A stretch of DNA of 9,824 nt from an uncultured Lachnospiraceae bacterium (GCA_905235345.1 CAJOLO010000112.1:1-9824); one strand, 5' to 3'; shown: positions 1 through 7,489, counted from the stretch's first letter. Notes: generated by a model not told the origin, from the letters alone. Made by a program: numbers and translations.

Positions 1-68
1 GTTCTGCCTTTATTCTTCTCATAAATTGCAATCTTGCTCATCAGTTTAACATTCTGTTCTCTAACCAT
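1..68 (-). CDS. 5' end of an unidentified protein, cut by the window edge
   Basis: Reading leftward from an ATG at 68-66 there is an open frame of 22 codons that runs off the window. It begins MVREQNVKLM and continues with a short basic and polar stretch containing SKIAIYEKNKGR. A weak Shine-Dalgarno-like GGTGG lies at 77-81, 8 nt upstream of the ATG. A good sigma-A promoter sits about 50 bp upstream (121-149), which supports a real gene start. The fragment has no signal peptide or recognisable domain. The wording recalls the N-terminus of an uncharacterised Lachnospiraceae protein family, but I cannot name a function. It lies downstream of the GH3 lipoprotein gene on the same strand and probably has its own transcript. 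Confidence 0.55.
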   Translation of the reverse strand, partial: MVREQNVKLMSKIAIYEKNKGR

Positions 69-120
69 TCAATATACCACCACTATTATAATATTATATT
101 TTTGACAGTCATTGCTTTAT

Positions 121-149
121 ATTATAAGTTTTGAGAGAGAAAAGTACAA
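121..149 (-). promoter_or_regulatory. Sigma-A type promoter for the left-edge gene
   Basis: Read on the minus strand there is TTGTAC at 149-144, a 17-nt spacer and a perfect TATAAT at 126-121. It lies just beyond the stop of the GH3 gene and gives a leader of about 45 nt before the ATG at 68. No terminator is visible between the GH3 stop and this promoter, so some read-through is possible. Confidence 0.6.
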
Positions 150-161
150 GTATTTTTTATT

Positions 162-1544
162 CTAATTTATATCATCACTAAAAAATCTGTATTTAAGTTT
201 CAAAATTCTAAGTACTGAATCATCTATCCTGCTTTCAGAAACATCTCCGTTATTAACCGCATTTAATAATCCATTATACGCCTTATCAAACTCTTTAGGC
301 ATGAGAACTATATCAGCCCCTGCCTCTACCGCCATTATTGTTGCTTCATCAGACTCATATACATCCTTGATTGCCCCCATGTTCATAGCATCTGTTACGA
401 CCACACCCTGATAACCCATATCCTCTCTCAACATATCTGTAATAATTTTCTCTGAAAGTGAAGCTGGCAGTCCGTCTTCAACTACATTCGGAAGTGTTAT
501 ATGTCCAACCATTATCATGGAGATATCTTCATCAATTCCCTTTTCATACGGAATCAGATCGCACATCTTCAATTCTTCTAATGTTTTATCGGTAAATGTA
601 TATCCTTTATGTGGATCACCGGTAGTCGATCCGTGTCCCGGAAAATGCTTATATACACTGATAACTCCTTTGGATTCAAGTCCTTTGGAAAGAGCATTAG
701 CCAATCTTGACACAGCATCCGGGTCATCAGAAAATGTCCTCATATATAATGCAGAATTATAACTTTCACTCTCCACATCCACAACCGGTGCAAAATCAAG
801 ATTAAAGCCCAGTTCCGTAAGATATGCTCCCATATAATTACCTGTAATATATGCAATGTCAGCATCACCTTTAGCCCCGATATCCATCATAGAACCCACA
901 TTATCTACTCCAAACATCTTGTTGTTAGCTATTCTGGCTATACGTCCACCCTCCTCATCAACACATAAAAACATCGGAAGTCCAATACGTTCTATACTAC
1001 TTTCTTTAAAATTTGCAAGTGTCGTCCTGACCTGCTCAGGATCTCTGATATCCTCAGGTAAATAGATAACGCCGCCCACGGGTATTTTATCTATAACCTC
1101 TTTGGTCTTATCTTTGTCAATTTCAACACCGGTCATTCCCGGAGCAATGGATTCCGGTATAACAATGAACATCTGTGCCACCTTTTCTTCCAATGTCATT
1201 GTCTTTAGTTTTTCATAGGCATTGTTATCTTCTATATTATTGTCAGCATCTTCTTCACTGTCTGTTCCTTTTGAATCATCAGTATCCTCTTCATTGTCTG
1301 TTTCTTCTGAATTATCAGTATCTTCTTCACCGTCAGTATCCTTATTATCGTCAGCAATAATATTATCATCTGTCAATTCGTTACTTATATCTGTCTGTAT
1401 ATCAACCACATTACCATCATCAGAGCTCATATTTCCGGACACATTAATGTCGCCGGTTCCACATCCTGTCAAACCTGCCGACATTAAAATCATAATCACC
1501 AATATTATATATCTTAAAATCCCCGAATCCATCTCTTCTATCAA
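162..1544 (-). CDS. GH3 beta-N-acetylhexosaminidase (NagZ-type) lipoprotein
   Basis: This is a probable exported glycosidase that removes terminal beta-linked N-acetylglucosamine, most likely from peptidoglycan fragments, anchored to the outer face of the membrane. Residues 9-24 are hydrophobic and are followed by a lipobox LTGC with Cys28 as the expected lipidation site. Residues about 38-108 form an Asp/Glu/Asn/Thr-rich linker with 12-residue repeats. The GH3 domain fills about 109-456. It contains KHFPGHG (299-305), the NagZ-type Asp-His pair in GDPH (Asp310, His312) as general acid/base, and VVVTDAMNMGA with Asp385 as the likely nucleophile. The domain order and length fit a Bacillus-type NagZ core without the extra C-terminal GH3 domains. 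The chosen start is TTG (1544) because GAGAGGA lies 10 nt upstream. The alternative ATG at 1532 keeps the whole signal peptide but has only AGAAGAG directly against it. The n-region is unusually acidic for a lipoprotein. The enolase terminator upstream suggests separate transcription, but I could not place a clear promoter. Confidence 0.88.
   Translation of the reverse strand: MIEEMDSGILRYIILVIMILMSAGLTGCGTGDINVSGNMSSDDGNVVDIQTDISNELTDDNIIADDNKDTDGEEDTDNSEETDNEEDTDDSKGTDSEEDADNNIEDNNAYEKLKTMTLEEKVAQMFIVIPESIAPGMTGVEIDKDKTKEVIDKIPVGGVIYLPEDIRDPEQVRTTLANFKESSIERIGLPMFLCVDEEGGRIARIANNKMFGVDNVGSMMDIGAKGDADIAYITGNYMGAYLTELGFNLDFAPVVDVESESYNSALYMRTFSDDPDAVSRLANALSKGLESKGVISVYKHFPGHGSTTGDPHKGYTFTDKTLEELKMCDLIPYEKGIDEDISMIMVGHITLPNVVEDGLPASLSEKIITDMLREDMGYQGVVVTDAMNMGAIKDVYESDEATIMAVEAGADIVLMPKEFDKAYNGLLNAVNNGDVSESRIDDSVLRILKLKYRFFSDDIN
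1252..1337. repeat. 36-bp tandem repeat in the lipoprotein linker
   Basis: Two imperfect copies of 36 bp start at 1252 and 1288, and a partial third starts at 1324. Each copy begins TCTTCA on the plus strand. They encode 12-residue acidic units in the spacer between the lipid anchor and the GH3 domain of the 162-1544 gene (DTDNSEETDNEE and DTDDSKGTDSEE). The period is a multiple of three, so copy-number change would lengthen or shorten the tether without breaking the frame. Confidence 0.75.
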
Positions 1545-1601
1545 ATCTTAAAAATCCTCTCTAACTTGTATACCACGGGTGATTGCAAAACTCCTTATTA
1601 C

Positions 1602-1639
1602 ACTTGAATCTATTGTGCACATTTTTTGTCTGTTCAAGT
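1602..1639. repeat. Inverted repeat upstream of the GH3 gene
   Basis: A perfect 7-bp inverted repeat, ACTTGAA (1602-1608) and TTCAAGT (1633-1639), encloses 24 nt that contain the 8-bp palindrome TGTGCACA (1614-1621). It lies between the enolase terminator and the GH3 start, where a promoter would be expected. It could be an operator or a leader hairpin. The evidence is symmetry only. Confidence 0.3.
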
Positions 1640-1672
1640 AAAAATGCGGTTCCGCAATATGCGAAACCGCAC
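1640..1672 (-). terminator. Intrinsic terminator downstream of enolase
   Basis: Read on the minus strand, 1672-1661 pairs with 1655-1644 to form an 11-12 bp GC-rich stem with a 5-nt loop (ATATT). It is followed by TTTTT (1644-1640), the end of the stem overlapping the start of the U-run. The one imperfect internal position is a G-U pair. The element lies about 75 bp after the enolase stop and separates that transcript from the GH3 gene. Confidence 0.85.
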
Positions 1673-1746
1673 TTATAATATAAGTAATACTTTAAGCCTG
1701 AAACAAATTATCTCTTAATAGCTGAAAGTTTATATGTTAATAATAA

Positions 1747-3063
1747 TTACTTCTTAACATTAAATGCTTTCAGACCCGGATATACTGCGCTTTCGCCAAG
1801 CTCTTCCTCAATTCTAAGCAACTGATTGTACTTAGCAACACGCTCTGAACGGCTTGGAGCACCTGTCTTAATCTGATTAGTATTAAGAGCAACTGCAAGG
1901 TCAGCAATTGTTGTATCTGCTGTCTCACCTGAACGATGTGAAGAAATTGCTGTATAGCCTGCTGCATGAGCCATCTTAATAGCCTCTAATGTCTCTGATA
2001 CAGAACCAATCTGGTTAAGCTTGATAAGAATAGAGTTACCTGCACCAAGTTCGATACCCTTTGAAAGTCTCTTTGTATTAGTAACGAATAAGTCATCACC
2101 AACAAGCTGAACTCTGTCACCGATCTTCTCGGTCATTCTCTGCCATCCTTCCCAATCCTCTTCATCAAGACCATCCTCGATAGAGATGATAGGATACTTG
2201 TCGATCAGGCTCTCCCAGTGAGCGATAAGTTCATCAGAAGTGAACTCCTTACCTGACTTAGGCTGCTTGTAGTAACCTTTACCTTTCTCACTCTTCCACT
2301 CAGAAGAGGCAGCATCCATAGCGATCATGAAGTCCTTACCAGGCTCATATCCTGCTGCCTTAACAGCTTCAAGAATTGTCTCAATTGTCTCCTCATCAGA
2401 TGAAAGGTTCGGAGCGAAACCACCCTCATCACCAACTGATGTAGCAAGACCCTTGTCCTTTAAAATCTTAGCAAGTGCATGGAATACCTCTGCACACCAA
2501 CGAAGTGCTTCCTTGAAAGAAGGAGCGCCAACAGGCATGATCATGAACTCCTGTGTATCAACTGTATTAGTAGCATGAGCACCACCATTAAGGATGTTCA
2601 TCATAGGAACAGGAAGGTTAGTGCCCTGTACTCCACCTAAAAATCTGTAAAGAGGAATGTTAAGAGATGTAGCTGCTGCTCTTGCTGCTGCGATAGAAAC
2701 TGCAAGAATTGCATTAGCACCTAACTTAGACTTGTTATCTGTACCGTCTGCTGCGATCATTGCTGCATCTACAGCATAGATATCAGAAGCGTCAACGCCT
2801 ACAAGTACATCATTGATCGTCCCGTTGATATTATCAACTGCCTTCGAAACACCCTTTCCAAGATAACGTGACTTGTCTCCATCACGAAGCTCATGTGCCT
2901 CGAACTCACCTGTAGAAGCTCCACTAGGTGCACAGCCTGTTCCAACAGTTCCGTCTGCAAGCCATACCTCAGCCTCAACAGTCGGATTACCACGAGAGTC
3001 AAGAATCTCTCTTCCTACAACCTTCTCAATTTCCAATGCGGTTTTCAATGCGGTATTAATCAT
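1747..3063 (-). CDS. eno: Enolase (phosphopyruvate hydratase)
   Basis: A glycolytic enzyme that interconverts 2-phosphoglycerate and phosphoenolpyruvate in the cytosol with Mg2+. The 438-residue product is full length for a bacterial enolase. Visible landmarks, numbered from the ATG at 3063, are SRGNPTVEAEV near the N-terminus, GDEGGFAP with catalytic Glu213, metal ligands Asp250 (MDAASSEW), Glu296 (SIEDGLDEEDW) and Asp323 (VGDDLFVTN), catalytic Lys348 in the LIKLNQIGSVSET signature, the SHRSGE loop (375-380), and Lys399 in IKTGAPSRSER. The frame is open two codons further, to a TTG at 3069. The ATG at 3063 is preferred because AAAGGAG lies 7 nt upstream of it and overlaps the alternative start too closely. 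The gene is monocistronic by appearance, with its own near-consensus promoter and an intrinsic terminator. Residues 1-10 (MINTALKTAL) are slightly longer than the usual short enolase leader but otherwise nothing is odd. Confidence 0.98.
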   Translation of the reverse strand: MINTALKTALEIEKVVGREILDSRGNPTVEAEVWLADGTVGTGCAPSGASTGEFEAHELRDGDKSRYLGKGVSKAVDNINGTINDVLVGVDASDIYAVDAAMIAADGTDNKSKLGANAILAVSIAAARAAATSLNIPLYRFLGGVQGTNLPVPMMNILNGGAHATNTVDTQEFMIMPVGAPSFKEALRWCAEVFHALAKILKDKGLATSVGDEGGFAPNLSSDEETIETILEAVKAAGYEPGKDFMIAMDAASSEWKSEKGKGYYKQPKSGKEFTSDELIAHWESLIDKYPIISIEDGLDEEDWEGWQRMTEKIGDRVQLVGDDLFVTNTKRLSKGIELGAGNSILIKLNQIGSVSETLEAIKMAHAAGYTAISSHRSGETADTTIADLAVALNTNQIKTGAPSRSERVAKYNQLLRIEEELGESAVYPGLKAFNVKK

Positions 3064-3125
3064 TTTCAAACTCCTTTCGTTTATAGCAATATTTCGGTTC
3101 GTATTTCACGACCGCCGCTTTCGAC

Positions 3126-3154
3126 ATTATAGCATAACCAATTTGAAATAACAA
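3126..3154 (-). promoter_or_regulatory. Strong sigma-A promoter for eno
   Basis: On the minus strand there is TTGTTA at 3154-3149, a 17-nt spacer and TATAAT at 3131-3126, with TG one base before the -10 (TGCTATAAT, an extended -10). The leader to the enolase ATG is about 55 nt. This fits high constitutive expression of a glycolytic gene. Confidence 0.8.
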
Positions 3155-3174
3155 CACAGAAACTTTTATATTTT

Positions 3175-3516
3175 TCAAAAATTCCTTCCGTTCCAGCCCC
3201 AATCCGGAGTGGTTCTGTAATCTACATAAATATGATTGCCCGGAATTCCAAGTTCACTCTCGTATATCTCACATATCTTTGCTGTCATCTTATCAAATGC
3301 TGCAGAATTACCTGAGCCGAATAAGTCTACAGAAACATAAGCTCCCTTCTCAAGCTTCTCCCCTGCAAAGTAGAGTGAATATCCATCTTCAAACCCGATC
3401 ATAACATAGCTTTCAGGCTTTCCTATAATACTGCATGCCTTGCCAAGCTCCGCCTTAATCTTATCCTGTGTCTCCGGTGCCACCGGAACTGTTACTTTTG
3501 AATTAATAAAAGGCAT
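3175..3516 (-). CDS. MIF-family protein (tautomerase superfamily)
   Basis: A 113-residue protein of the macrophage migration inhibitory factor family, which are small beta-alpha-beta trimers that often have phenylpyruvate or dopachrome keto-enol tautomerase activity. It begins MPF, so removal of Met exposes the catalytic N-terminal Pro. Other family-like features are the Lys in IGKPESYVMI (Lys33), the SVDLFGSG strand (62-69), and a C-terminal HIYVDYRTTPDWGWNGRNF segment that resembles the end of MIF (Tyr100, Trp108, Asn109). No signal peptide is present. The start is certain: AAGGAGG lies 8 nt before the ATG. It follows hydG on the same strand, 76 bp away, with a candidate promoter in the gap. 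The physiological substrate in bacteria is not known, and no neighbouring gene suggests one. Confidence 0.9.
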   Translation of the reverse strand: MPFINSKVTVPVAPETQDKIKAELGKACSIIGKPESYVMIGFEDGYSLYFAGEKLEKGAYVSVDLFGSGNSAAFDKMTAKICEIYESELGIPGNHIYVDYRTTPDWGWNGRNF

Positions 3517-3566
3517 ATATATGTCCTCCTTTTTTATTTATCATTTAGGTGTTTGTGAAACTCCAA

Positions 3567-3596
3567 TGTATACCTTTTTAATTGAATAACTGTCAG
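3567..3596 (-). promoter_or_regulatory. Candidate promoter for the MIF-family gene
   Basis: On the minus strand there is CTGACA (3596-3591), which overlaps the hydG stop codon, an 18-nt spacer and TATACA (3572-3567). The leader to the MIF ATG would be about 45 nt. It is five of six matches in each box but with slightly long spacing. It would allow the MIF gene to be expressed despite the broken hydG upstream. Confidence 0.45.
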
Positions 3597-5027
3597 AAAC
3601 GGAAATCCCGTCCCTTCGAATTCTTTATTGCCTCTATATTCTCTCTTGCTATATTCCTGACCTTCTCGTCAGGAATTCCCGAAAGTTCATTGTCTATCAA
3701 TGTAAGCCCCTTATCTTTTACAAACGGAGAAGCATAATCCATCATATATTCCGCAAGCGTCATAAGTGCATTCGGGTGACAACAGTTCTGAATCTGTCCA
3801 CTCTTGCACAGACTCATAAACCTGTCTCCTGTTCTTCCCGCCCTATAACAAGCAGTACAAAACGAAGGAATATAGCCAAGGTCAATAAGCCATTCGATAA
3901 CATCATCAAGTTTTCTTGAATCAGATACATCAAACTGTTCGGTATCATGCGGTCTTTCCTCTTCGGTATATCCCCCGACAGAGGTACGTGAACCACCGCT
4001 TATCTGTGATATTCCCATTGTAAGAGCTTTTCTCCTCACCTCTTCACTCTCTCTGGTGGAAATTATCATTCCCGTATAAGGAACAGCTATTCTGATACAT
4101 GCAATAATCTTTGCAAATGTCTCGTCATCAATGCCATTGTCAAACATATCAGGATCAATATCATCTGCCTTTTTTACTCTTGGGACACTTATAGTATGTG
4201 GCCCGACACCATGTACTGCCTCAAGATGTTCCGCATGCATTAACAGACCTGCAAATTCATATTTATACTTCTCCAGTCCAAAAAGAACACCAAGTCCGAC
4301 ATCATCAATTCCCCCGTCCATAGCTCTGTCCATTGCCTCAGTATGATACGCATAATTGTGCTTGGGGCCTGTCGGATGAAGTTCCTCATAACCTTTCTTA
4401 TCGTAAGTCTCCTGGAAAAGAATATACGTGCCGATCTCTGCCTCCTTAAGCATTCTGTATTCCTCAACCGTAGTGGCAGCAATGTTGACATTAACTCTCC
4501 TTATGGCACCATTCTTATGTTTGATTCCGTATATCGTCCTTATACTGTCTAATATATATTCAATCGGATTATTGACCGGATCCTCTCCTGCTTCTATGGC
4601 AAGACGCTTATGTCCCATATCCTGAAGTGCAATCACCTCAGCACGTATCTCCTCCTGGGTAAGTTTCTTTCTCGGAATTGTCTTATTCTTTAAATGATAA
4701 GGACAGTAGAGACATCCGTTAACACAGTAATGGAGCAAACAGAACTATTCTGTTACCGTAAAACTCCAACTTAATCTCCTCTGCAAGCTCATACATCTGC
4801 CTGACTTTCTGCGGATCCTCGCAGGCAAGAAGCACCGAAGCCTCCCTGTGCGTAAGACCTTTGCATGTCAATATTCCTCCACTTCTTCTTGGCTTTGCCT
4901 TCTCTAAAAGCTCATCAATAAGTGCAATATTATTCTTATTCTTCTCGGCGTATTCTAACGTCTCCAATATCTCCTCATGATTAATAAACTCTTCTGCTTT
5001 AAGTGATTTAGGATTGTATAACGCCAT
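3593..5027 (-). pseudogene. hydG: Frameshifted hydG, [FeFe]-hydrogenase maturase
   Basis: HydG is a radical-SAM tyrosine lyase that turns tyrosine into the CO and cyanide ligands of the H-cluster, working with HydE and HydF. The gene is in two frames. The N-terminal part starts at ATG 5027 (AAGGGG 7 nt upstream; MALYNPKSLKAEEF) and runs to FAPLLC and a TAA at 4721-4719. The rest continues in another frame to the stop at 3593. The second part carries the radical-SAM CX3CX2C motif (CVNGCLYC), the HydG blocks GHKRLAIEAGEDPVNNP and GGIDDVGLGVLFGL, SQISGGSRTSVGGY, and the C-terminal CX2CX22C motif (CTAC...NCC) that binds the auxiliary cluster. That motif separates HydG from ThiH. Between CCA (4733-4731) and the TAC TGT codons at 4729-4724 only one base is present, where the family normally has about five residues (pattern LY-L-SN). 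This implies a 14-nt deletion. Both halves are otherwise uninterrupted, so the lesion is recent or artefactual. The broken frame follows the GGDEF gene by 95 bp. Confidence 0.88.
4719..4747 (-). other. hydG: Frameshift/deletion point within hydG
   Basis: Upstream frame: codons read F-A-P-L-L-C then TAA at 4721-4719. Downstream frame: closed by TAG at 4747-4745 and open from there, with only a TTG (4738) as possible start, reading L-H-Y-C-V-N-G-C. A protein started at that TTG would be 381 residues but would lack the whole N-terminal region and the first strand of the radical-SAM barrel. No Shine-Dalgarno sequence is evident before it. The residual CCATTAC is what would remain if a deletion ran between two TTA-containing steps of an original CCA-TTA...AAT-TAC, so a microhomology event is plausible. 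The ancestral sequence is inferred, not seen. Confidence 0.8.
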
Positions 5028-5061
5028 AATCACACCCCTTTCAATTGTTCCTTCACATTTC

Positions 5062-5077
5062 TGCAATCCATATTGCA
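5062..5077. repeat. Inverted repeat upstream of hydG
   Basis: A perfect inverted repeat, TGCAAT-CCAT-ATTGCA, is centred about 42 bp upstream of the hydG ATG. Two further outer pairs form after one mismatch. It is AT-rich and has no U-tract, so an operator is more likely than a terminator. I recognise no known regulator's consensus in it. Confidence 0.35.
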
Positions 5078-5100
5078 AAATAATATATTCTCCATCGCGA

Positions 5101-5120
5101 AAGACTCACGAGCAAGTCTT
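5101..5120 (-). terminator. Possible weak terminator hairpin after the GGDEF gene
   Basis: AAGACT and AGTCTT (a 6-bp perfect stem, 7 with a G-U pair) begin two bases after the GGDEF stop codon on the minus strand. Only a short run of T follows (CTTTCG), so termination would be partial at best and read-through into hydG is likely. No convincing separate hydG promoter was found in 5028-5100. Confidence 0.35.
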
Positions 5121-5122
5121 GA

Positions 5123-7489
5123 CTATGGTAAAAAATATTGCATATTATCTCCTTGTTCTTTTAAAACATTTTTCACCTTGTTCTTCTTCTCCTCATAAAG
5201 TTTCTCATCCGCAATGTTTAACATTTCATTAAGATCTGTTCTTTTCGATATAATGAATTCCTGCGTACCGATACTCATATCCACATAATAAGGCTTGTTG
5301 CTTCCGGCATTAAAATCATTAATTATCTGACGTATGCGGTCTTTAATAACCTCATCCGACTTCTCCTTTTCAATGATTGCAAATGCGGCAAATTCATCGC
5401 CTCCCATTCGTCCTATTACATCCGACTTACGAAAAGACCCCGTAAGAAATCCGGCAATTGATTTCAGAGCAAAATCTCCGTCGTCATGTCCGAATTCATC
5501 ATTGATCGTCTTTAGATTATCCATATCAGCAAAAAGTACAATTGCCTTTTTCCCATAATTATCCGGGTTATCCAAAAATTCTTTTGTCATTTGGAAAAAG
5601 CCTCTGCGATTGCTCACTCCGGTCAGCGGATCCAATCGGCTCATCTCATCAAGCTCTCTATTGGTAGCAACCGCCTTTGCAAGATTTCGTTCTAACTCCT
5701 TCTTTATATCAATCTGCTCATTCAAAACATTCAACACTTCGACTGATATGCTGATCTGGGTAGCGATATCTCCCGCAAAACCGAATGAATCCAAATCTGT
5801 TTCCGCCATAAACAGGCCATACTGTACACCTCTTGAATAAAGTGACAGCACCAGCATGTCGTATCGCCTCCCTTTCGGCATAAAACCGGGCGTGAATATT
5901 TCATTGAAACTTGTTCTGCCGGAAAAGTATGTACAAAGACTATCATCATTCTTATCGTAGTCACAGTACCCTCTTGTATAAATCTGTTCCGGCATCTCTA
6001 ATTTTTGTCCATCAATTATAGTAATTGGCTCGTCAAAAATCTGGATATAACTGGACGAAAATCCTACTTGCTGTAATTTACGCATAACATTTTCGTAATG
6101 AGCCTTCTCTTTTCCGGACTGTTGTAGCAAATCAGAACTCAAATTGGCAATAATACCCTCAAATATCTTCTTCTTATGTCCCTTGCTGACCTGCCGTCTG
6201 GTTACCTGACCAAAGAGATCCCTGCTCATTACAGATACCTGCTCTAACAGGAACAGCTTATCTTCAGGATTCTTCAGCTTTTTACTTAAATAATCGTACA
6301 TAATCCGGTTGATAAAAAAGATACCATCCAGATTGATATATCCCTTCATATATAACATCAGAAAACGCGAATATTCTGCATTGAATTCATCCAGATTCCT
6401 ATGCAGAATACCATCTTCGTCCACCAAATTTAAATAGTATTCAAAATAATGTTCAAATTCCTCATTTATGATATTAGACTGGTCATAATCTACGGTGCTG
6501 TCAAAAAATATCTGTTTCAAATCCTCAATCAATGTTTTTACCAGATCGTCAGAATCCACACTAAGCAAATCTCTCATTATATTCTGATCGATTCTACGAC
6601 TGCTGCAGGAACAAGAGTTTCTCGTGATCAGCTTCGTACCACTGTACACCGTTTCTACGTTGCCGGCTATGGCTTTCGGTGCATACATAACAGCCCTGTA
6701 AGCTATCTCTTTTACATCAACTTTAACAGTAGTCAGATGTGGCTCCAGCATAACTGCATATGAATTGTCGTCAAATCCCGTCGCAAGAATATCCTTACCC
6801 GGCTGCAGATTCATACTCTTCATCGCTTCATATCCGGCGGCTGCCATCTGATCGTTAGCATATATGATGGCTTCTATATCAGGGTGTCTTAAAATCAATT
6901 CCTTGGTCACTTCGGAACAATATTCTGAAAAATCACCATAAACAATCCAGTCATCAGAACCATCCAGATTGTGGCTTAACATAGCTTCCTTATATCCTAT
7001 CAGACGTTCTAACGCATCCTGATTGGTGACAGGTCCGCTAACAAATCCAACCTTTGTACAATTATGTTCTTCTACAAGATGATCCACCGAAGCTGTAATT
7101 CCGGACTTGTTATCAATCATAAAACTTGTACATCCATCTTCAGAACCCGCAATAAGAATAACCGGAACATGTCCAAACTGAGCAAGAATATCCTTCTTTC
7201 GCTCACTGTCTACTCTGGATGTAATAGTTCCATACTCAACAACCACAACGTCAAATTCTTTCGACTGCACACAAGTATAAGGTGCATTATAATGCATCTC
7301 AAACATTGTATTCACTTCTTCCTTAGAGTGCATCTCATAGACACCTCCGGGAAAAATAAACAGATTGGCATCCAGTTGTTTGGCTGCTATCATGGCACCC
7401 TCACAGACAGAATGCGAGAACTCCGTCTCCAAAATTCCGCTAAAGAGTGCAATATTCATTCTTCTCTCCGCATTATTTATCATACTCAC
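5123..7489 (-). CDS. LacI-type substrate-binding / GGDEF diguanylate cyclase
   Basis: A 788-residue soluble sensor enzyme expected to make c-di-GMP from two GTP when a small ligand binds. Residues about 11-295 look like a periplasmic-binding-protein fold of the LacI/ribose-binding type. Landmarks are MNIALFSGILETEFSH, VGFVSGP (147-153), AIIYANDQMAAAGYEAM (207-223), ATGFDD (236-241), and LITRNSCSC at its end. There is no helix-turn-helix, signal peptide or membrane segment, so it is neither a repressor nor periplasmic. Residues about 300-590 are a helical linker and a GAF-like region, followed by a short coiled coil (about 585-618). The GGDEF domain (about 620-770) has DPLTG, metal Asp655, intact GGDEF at 696-700, and an RxxD I-site (Arg687-Asp690) five residues before it, so it should be active and product-inhibited. 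The start is uncertain: GTG 7489 has GAGG 8 nt upstream, ATG 7483 lies just inside, and ATG 7459 has GGAG 6 nt upstream. It is divergent from the hydrogenase-MCP gene and upstream of hydG. Confidence 0.9.
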   Translation of the reverse strand: MSMINNAERRMNIALFSGILETEFSHSVCEGAMIAAKQLDANLFIFPGGVYEMHSKEEVNTMFEMHYNAPYTCVQSKEFDVVVVEYGTITSRVDSERKKDILAQFGHVPVILIAGSEDGCTSFMIDNKSGITASVDHLVEEHNCTKVGFVSGPVTNQDALERLIGYKEAMLSHNLDGSDDWIVYGDFSEYCSEVTKELILRHPDIEAIIYANDQMAAAGYEAMKSMNLQPGKDILATGFDDNSYAVMLEPHLTTVKVDVKEIAYRAVMYAPKAIAGNVETVYSGTKLITRNSCSCSSRRIDQNIMRDLLSVDSDDLVKTLIEDLKQIFFDSTVDYDQSNIINEEFEHYFEYYLNLVDEDGILHRNLDEFNAEYSRFLMLYMKGYINLDGIFFINRIMYDYLSKKLKNPEDKLFLLEQVSVMSRDLFGQVTRRQVSKGHKKKIFEGIIANLSSDLLQQSGKEKAHYENVMRKLQQVGFSSSYIQIFDEPITIIDGQKLEMPEQIYTRGYCDYDKNDDSLCTYFSGRTSFNEIFTPGFMPKGRRYDMLVLSLYSRGVQYGLFMAETDLDSFGFAGDIATQISISVEVLNVLNEQIDIKKELERNLAKAVATNRELDEMSRLDPLTGVSNRRGFFQMTKEFLDNPDNYGKKAIVLFADMDNLKTINDEFGHDDGDFALKSIAGFLTGSFRKSDVIGRMGGDEFAAFAIIEKEKSDEVIKDRIRQIINDFNAGSNKPYYVDMSIGTQEFIISKRTDLNEMLNIADEKLYEEKKNKVKNVLKEQGDNMQYFLP

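Noticed and set aside
103..140. Plus-strand TTGACA with AT-rich -10-like sequence
   Set aside because: The spacing is 14-15 nt, and the promoter would fire into the end of the convergent GH3 gene with no plus-strand gene to serve. The minus-strand promoter here has better spacing and a gene.
1222..1551. Ser-rich plus-strand open frame opposite the lipoprotein linker
   Set aside because: Its repetitive Ser/Val/Leu content comes from reading the acidic linker repeat backwards. There is no Shine-Dalgarno sequence, and the minus-strand GH3 reading is far stronger.
3593..4738. The C-terminal hydG part as an independent radical-SAM gene
   Set aside because: Its only start is a TTG with no ribosome binding site, and the protein would lack the N-terminal region and first barrel strand. 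The upstream fragment is clearly the missing N-terminus of the same family.
4719..4747. Programmed ribosomal frameshift as an explanation for the split hydG
   Set aside because: Even a perfect frameshift would not restore the missing residues before the cysteine motif. No slippery heptamer or following stem-loop is evident, and HydG is not known to use recoding.
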